DNA from: Actinomyces marseillensis
GTDB taxonomy: Bacteria; Actinomycetota; Actinomycetes; Actinomycetales; Actinomycetaceae
DNA: 64,000 nt
Direction of reading: 5' to 3'
Assembly: GCF_900155605.1 (NCBI RefSeq)
Contig: NZ_LT707420.1
Location: 1,391,363-1,455,362, forward strand
The notes beneath the pieces are model-generated. The model worked only from the letters and a program-made list of their open reading frames with translations. It was not told the DNA's origin and ran no database searches. Below, in pieces: positions 60,235-64,000 of this stretch. Made by a program: the position numbers and the translations under genes. The stretch's first letter is position 1. Each line of letters opens with the position of its first letter.

Positions 60235-61025
60235 GCGTCTTCCTCCCATTCGTCGACCTGAGGGTCGATTCCATTCCACACGATCTGAAGCGGAGCCAAA
60301 GCTTGTTCCTGTTCAAACTCGATTGCGCGGCGCCGATACAACTCTAAGATAGCCAAGAATCGAGAGACAACCACAGCGGTATCGCGGGCGTCTTCAATCA
60401 ACTGAGCAAAAGTCGCTCTCCCATGAGCAGATAGGAACGCCACCACATTGCGAGCCTCGCGGGCAACCGGCACCTGAGCCTCGTGAAGATGAGTGACTTC
60501 CACGCTGGGAGGCTGAGCGCTCAGTACCTCAGCGAAGCACCGCGCAAGATCCTCCGGCGTTGTTTCAAAGCGCAACTCCGGCAAGAGACGCGCAAAACGA
60601 GCTTCGAGCGAGACACTTCGAGCAACGAGCCCCATGTGGGTGTCCAATCGCTCGGCAAGCGTAGCAGCTGCGAGTTTGAACGCGCGATACTGCAAGAGCT
60701 TGGAGAAGAGAAGATCACGCGCCTCTAAATCCTCTGCGCTTATCGATGAGTCCTCGTCGTAGTCGGGCAGCAAACGCGCGGCCTTCATATCAAGAAGAGT
60801 TGCCGCGACGACAAGGAATTCAGTCGTCCGCGACAAATCAGGAAACGCCTGCATGTGGGCAATAAACTCATCCGTTACTTCAGCCAAAGCTACTTGCGTA
60901 ATATCAAGCTTCTTGCGTGAAATGAGCTGAAGAAGAAGGTCGAAAGGGCCTTCAAAGACCCCAAGCGACACCTGAAACTCGTCAAGTGCCGCTTGAGTCA
61001 GCGTGCTGTCAGGCGACGTCTCCAC
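60231..61025 (-). CDS. scpA: Segregation and condensation protein A
   Basis: A 264-residue kleisin bridging the SMC heads. GVFEGPFDLLLQLISRKKLDI near the N-terminus is the SMC-neck-binding motif, and a C-terminal winged helix ends the protein. GTG 61025, overlapping parA by 17 bases, is preferred over an ATG at 61109 that would sit deep inside parA. Confidence 0.92.
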   Translation of the reverse strand: METSPDSTLTQAALDEFQVSLGVFEGPFDLLLQLISRKKLDITQVALAEVTDEFIAHMQAFPDLSRTTEFLVVAATLLDMKAARLLPDYDEDSSISAEDLEARDLLFSKLLQYRAFKLAAATLAERLDTHMGLVARSVSLEARFARLLPELRFETTPEDLARCFAEVLSAQPPSVEVTHLHEAQVPVAREARNVVAFLSAHGRATFAQLIEDARDTAVVVSRFLAILELYRRRAIEFEQEQALAPLQIVWNGIDPQVDEWEEDA

Positions 61026-61875
61026 GGGCGATGATCTCTCTGGCAAGACGTCGGTATGCTCGCGCACCCGGGTGGTTTGGTGCGTAGGTCGTGATCGGAA
61101 CCGTTGCAACAGAAGCGTCGGGGAACTTCACGGTACGCGCGATACGCGTGGTGAAGACCAAGTCTCCGAAGGCCTCGTCCAGTCGTTCAAGAACTTCGCG
61201 CGAGTGCAGGGTGCGCGTATCGACCATTGTCGCGAGGATACCATCGATCTTCAGGCGAGGATTAATCCGGTCACGGACAGTTTCGATAGTCTCCACAAGA
61301 AGTGCCACACCGCGCAGCGCGAAGAATTCTGCTTCCATCGGGACAATAACACCGTGCGCAGCCGTCAGCGCATTGACCGTGAGCAAGCCCAATGAAGGCT
61401 GGCAATCGACCAAAATCACGTCGTAATCATCGACAACCGCACGCAAAACGCGCGAGAGCGCGGATTCTCGAGCCACCTCATTGACGAGTTGAACCTCAGC
61501 AGCCGATAGGTCGATGTTCGCCGGGACAATATCCAAACCCGGAACCGAGGTATGACACAGTGCCTGATGAATATCTTCCTTCGGATTCATCAGGAGGTTG
61601 TAGATGGTGTGCTCCATATCCAGAGTATTAATACCCAGTCCAACTGAGGCAGCACCCTGAGGATCAAAATCGACAATCAGAACACGACGTCCGTACTCGG
61701 CAAGTGATGCCGCAAGATTAATGGTCGTCGTCGTCTTTCCGACCCCACCCTTTTGATTACACATCGCGATAATGCGCGCGGGTCCATGTCCCGTCAAAGG
61801 AGCCGGGATCGGGAAATCCTGTTCTTCGTCGGCAGGTAGGTCCCCGGTAAGCGTTGGCTGAGATGGATTCGTCAC
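61009..61875 (-). CDS. parA: Chromosome-partitioning ATPase ParA/Soj
   Basis: A 288-residue Walker-type ATPase with CNQKGGVGKTTT (deviant Walker A) and LIVDFDPQGAAS. Actinobacteria keep a ParA paralogue next to scpAB, apart from the main parAB near oriC; this may be that one. GTG 61875 is chosen because TAGGAT lies seven bases upstream; ATG 61884 overlaps that hexamer and is the alternative. Confidence 0.92.
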   Translation of the reverse strand: MTNPSQPTLTGDLPADEEQDFPIPAPLTGHGPARIIAMCNQKGGVGKTTTTINLAASLAEYGRRVLIVDFDPQGAASVGLGINTLDMEHTIYNLLMNPKEDIHQALCHTSVPGLDIVPANIDLSAAEVQLVNEVARESALSRVLRAVVDDYDVILVDCQPSLGLLTVNALTAAHGVIVPMEAEFFALRGVALLVETIETVRDRINPRLKIDGILATMVDTRTLHSREVLERLDEAFGDLVFTTRIARTVKFPDASVATVPITTYAPNHPGARAYRRLAREIIARGDVA

Positions 61876-61882
61876 GCCTACC

Positions 61883-61888
61883 ATCCTA
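61883..61888 (-). promoter_or_regulatory. Leaderless -10 of parA
   Basis: TAGGAT on the minus strand, seven bases before GTG 61875. Confidence 0.5.
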
Positions 61889-61913
61889 GTGCATCATCAA
61901 AGCCTTGTGCGCC

Positions 61914-62906
61914 CTACCCGCGGGCTGTCTCAATTCTTTTCTCTTCTCCCGAGGCCGCATGAACGATCGATGCAGGATCGACGTTTGCGCGTGGATGCGC
62001 CGAGCGATACATCTCCTTCAAAGTCGCAATTGTGACCTTGGTGTAGATCTGGGTCGTCGACACCGAGGAATGCCCCAGTAGCTCTTGGACATCACGTACA
62101 TTCGCGCCACCTTCCAAAAGATGAGTGGCAAATGAGTGACGCAGGGTATGCGGTGATACAGCAACCTCAAGATTTGCTCGAGTTGCCGCACGCTGAATAA
62201 TCTCCCAGGCAGATTGACGCGACAGCGCCCCTCCCCTGTTATTCAGAAATACATTGGGGCAACCTCTTCCTTTTGATGCAAATGCGGGACGCGCGCGTAC
62301 CAGATAGGCTTCGAGTGCTTGCTGCGCCATCGAGCCAAGTGGGACTAAACGTTCTTTACGTCCTTTCCCAAAAAGACGAACGATTGGGAGTTCTTCATCA
62401 AGATCAAGGTCGTCGATTGCCAGCGAGACAACTTCGCTCACTCGAGCTCCGGTCGCATACAGGGTTTCTAAGAGCGCCCGGTCACGTAAGGACCTAGCGT
62501 CGTCGCCTGTGCCCGCAGCTTCAAGCAGGGCCTCGACCTGCTCGATCGTCAAAGCCTTGGGTAGATGCTCTCCGACTTGAGGAACTCGCACCTGGGCACT
62601 GGGGTCATGGGAAGCAATGCCTTCACGAAGGATGTATTTATGGAAAGAACGGATTGCGGCTAGAGCACGTGCCACTGACGAAGGCGCTGCCTTCCTCCCG
62701 CCAGTTCCACTACTCAAATGAGCGAGATAGTCTTCGACTGCCCGCTCAGTAATTGCGTCATAGGTGGCGTGGCCTCGTTGAAGCTGGTATTCCAAATAGC
62801 GTTCAACATCTCGGCGGTAATTCGACACGGTATGCGTTGATGCGCCTTTTTCAACGCTCAGAAACGCGAGCCATTCATCGCGATCCCTCTCAAAGGTACT
62901 TGCCAC
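61914..62906 (-). CDS. xerD: Tyrosine recombinase XerD
   Basis: A 330-residue recombinase resolving chromosome dimers at dif. The catalytic residues are readable: Arg in YATGARVSEV, HTLRH, GHSS histidine and Tyr in TTQIYTKV. An N-terminal SAM-like DNA-binding domain precedes it. GTG 62906 is chosen because TACAAT lies six bases upstream; ATG 62951 would cover that promoter. It precedes parA by 38 bases. Confidence 0.94.
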   Translation of the reverse strand: MASTFERDRDEWLAFLSVEKGASTHTVSNYRRDVERYLEYQLQRGHATYDAITERAVEDYLAHLSSGTGGRKAAPSSVARALAAIRSFHKYILREGIASHDPSAQVRVPQVGEHLPKALTIEQVEALLEAAGTGDDARSLRDRALLETLYATGARVSEVVSLAIDDLDLDEELPIVRLFGKGRKERLVPLGSMAQQALEAYLVRARPAFASKGRGCPNVFLNNRGGALSRQSAWEIIQRAATRANLEVAVSPHTLRHSFATHLLEGGANVRDVQELLGHSSVSTTQIYTKVTIATLKEMYRSAHPRANVDPASIVHAASGEEKRIETARG

Positions 62907-62912
62907 GCGCCC

Positions 62913-62918
62913 ATTGTA
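62913..62918 (-). promoter_or_regulatory. Leaderless -10 of xerD
   Basis: TACAAT on the minus strand, six bases before GTG 62906. Confidence 0.55.
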
Positions 62919-62970
62919 TGGATTGCTTCGATGCTCGCCAGGTATTTCCAAGTTACGCGCGCCGAACCGC

Positions 62971-62976
62971 TACACT
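62971..62976 (+). promoter_or_regulatory. Candidate -10 of tkt
   Basis: TACACT, about 45 bases before GTG 63021. A CAGGAGG ribosome site is present in the leader, in contrast to the leaderless genes. Confidence 0.35.
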
Positions 62977-63020
62977 TGGCCTGTACAGGGAGGTCACGTC
63001 AATTACCAGGAGGTTACACC

Positions 63021-64000
63021 GTGCCCGCTTTATGGAATGAGCTCGATAGCCGCGCCGTTTCCACCGCCAAGATTCTCGCCGCAGACGCCGTAGAACGAGT
63101 AGGAAATGGACACCCAGGAGCGGCTATTTCACTCGCTCCCGCAGCCTATGCCCTCTACCACCGCCATATGCATCTTGATCCTCACGACCCACAGTGGCTG
63201 GGTCGTGACCGTTTTATTTTGTCTTCAGGGCATTCGTCTCTCACGCAGTATCTCCAGCTTTACCTCGCTGGCATGGGTGTCGAGCTTGAGGACCTTCAAG
63301 CTCTGCGCACGGAAGGTGCTCTCACCCCCGGGCACCCCGAGTATGGTCACACTCCGGGTGTCGAACTGACCACGGGACCGCTGGGAACTGGTATTGCTTC
63401 TGCTGTCGGTTTTGCAATGGCAGAACGTTTCACCCACGGGCTGCTCGATCCTTCAACACCATACGGCGAGTCCGTTTTCGATCACAAGGTCTATGTCATC
63501 GCAGGTGATGGCTGCCTCCAAGAAGGTGTTTCAGCTGAGGCCTCTTCGCTTGCAGGTACGCAAAAGCTTGGCAACCTCATTGTTTTGTGGGATGACAACC
63601 GCATTTCAATCGAAGGTGACACGGATATTGCTTTCAGTGAGGATGTTTTGGCGCGCTACTCGGCCTATGGCTGGCACGTTCAGCGCGTCAATTGGCTCAG
63701 TGAGGATGGTTCCTACACCGAAGACGTTACGGCTCTTGATGCTGCTTTGGAAGCGGCTCGCGCGAATACCGAGCAGCCTTCGATCATCGCGCTTCGTACC
63801 GTAATCGGGTGGCCCACTCCTGAGAAGATGAACACCGGCGGAATCCACGGTGCAAAGCTCGGGACTGACGCCCTTCGAGGACTTAAAGAAGCCTTGGGCG
63901 CTAACCCCGATGCGAGCTTCGATGTTGACGAAGAAGCTGTCGCCTACGCTCGCAGTCAGTTTGCTGCTCGCGCGAAGCAGTTGCGGCACGAATGGGATCA
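63021..64000 (+). CDS. tkt: Transketolase (C-terminus cut by window edge)
   Basis: The first 326 residues of a thiamine-diphosphate enzyme of the pentose phosphate pathway. GNGHPGAAISLAP, LSSGHSSLTQYLQL and GDGCLQEGVSAEA (the diphosphate-binding GDG motif) are diagnostic. GTG 63021 is preceded by AGGAGG. With rpe at 29464 it serves the non-oxidative branch. It is divergent from xerD. Confidence 0.95.
   Translation, partial: MPALWNELDSRAVSTAKILAADAVERVGNGHPGAAISLAPAAYALYHRHMHLDPHDPQWLGRDRFILSSGHSSLTQYLQLYLAGMGVELEDLQALRTEGALTPGHPEYGHTPGVELTTGPLGTGIASAVGFAMAERFTHGLLDPSTPYGESVFDHKVYVIAGDGCLQEGVSAEASSLAGTQKLGNLIVLWDDNRISIEGDTDIAFSEDVLARYSAYGWHVQRVNWLSEDGSYTEDVTALDAALEAARANTEQPSIIALRTVIGWPTPEKMNTGGIHGAKLGTDALRGLKEALGANPDASFDVDEEAVAYARSQFAARAKQLRHEWD

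Overview
The window is chromosomal DNA of an actinobacterium. It carries RbpA, mIHF, the FHA protein GarA/OdhI, FtsR, PafBC, HelY, a proteasome-type ATPase with Dop, Pup and PafA, actinobacterial PriA, and polyprenol-phosphate-mannose synthase beside Lnt. The pupylation genes lie next to one another with no 20S proteasome genes. With a fused aroK-aroB gene and an LPxTG surface protein, this points to an Actinomycetaceae-like organism (Actinomyces, Schaalia or Trueperella relatives). The genus is inference and no species is claimed. I see no prophage, insertion sequence or CRISPR array.

Layout. 1-1492: RNase D (cut by the left edge) and a DUF3000 protein, both on the minus strand. 1566-2240: six tRNA genes (Gly, Val, Gly, Cys, Val, Leu) ending at a strong terminator. 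2371-5595: a DsbA/FrnE-like protein, a GNAT-MazG fusion, an FAD oxidoreductase and a small acidic repeat protein. 5661-9075: a divergent aldo/keto-reductase-like gene and uppP, then a HAD phosphatase converging on a RecB-family nuclease. 9157-15833: trmI, arc, dop, pup, pafA and an FKBP-like membrane protein, nearly all overlapping. 15881-20357: aroC, aroKB, a second shikimate-kinase-like gene, efp and nusB. 20358-20790: a 433-base gap. 20791-30129: mihF, gmk, rpoZ, coaBC, metK, VKOR, priA, fmt, rsmB and rpe. 30166-32136: an FMN riboswitch with a RibX/RibY-like permease and lipoprotein. 32186-33334: a GT4 glycosyltransferase. 33433-40357: pafB, pafC, helY, lnt and ppm. 40417-44868 (minus): rbpA, two MerR regulators, the FHA protein and the DUF881-Sbp-DUF881 set. 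44865-50574: pepN divergent from a MurE-family ligase and der. 50656-56961 (minus): an accessory block of a 147-aa unknown, a PGRP amidase with LGFP repeats, an LPxTG surface protein and tRNA-Pro. 57043-62906 (minus): cmk, tyrA, rluB, scpB, scpA, parA and xerD. 63021-64000: transketolase, cut by the right edge.

How the genes fit together. Most units are translationally coupled housekeeping operons. The pupylation set can attach and remove Pup and contains an unfoldase, but no protease partner lies nearby. The shikimate set supplies chorismate and TyrA sits further along. The ParA-ScpA-ScpB-XerD set serves chromosome segregation. The FMN riboswitch unit looks like flavin or flavin-precursor uptake. 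VKOR may support disulfide formation in exported proteins such as the cysteine-rich surface protein.

A recurring pattern is a TAnnnT hexamer 6-7 bases before the start codon with no Shine-Dalgarno sequence. It occurs at about ten operon heads and suggests leaderless mRNAs. Starts of fmt, parA and xerD were chosen on this basis.
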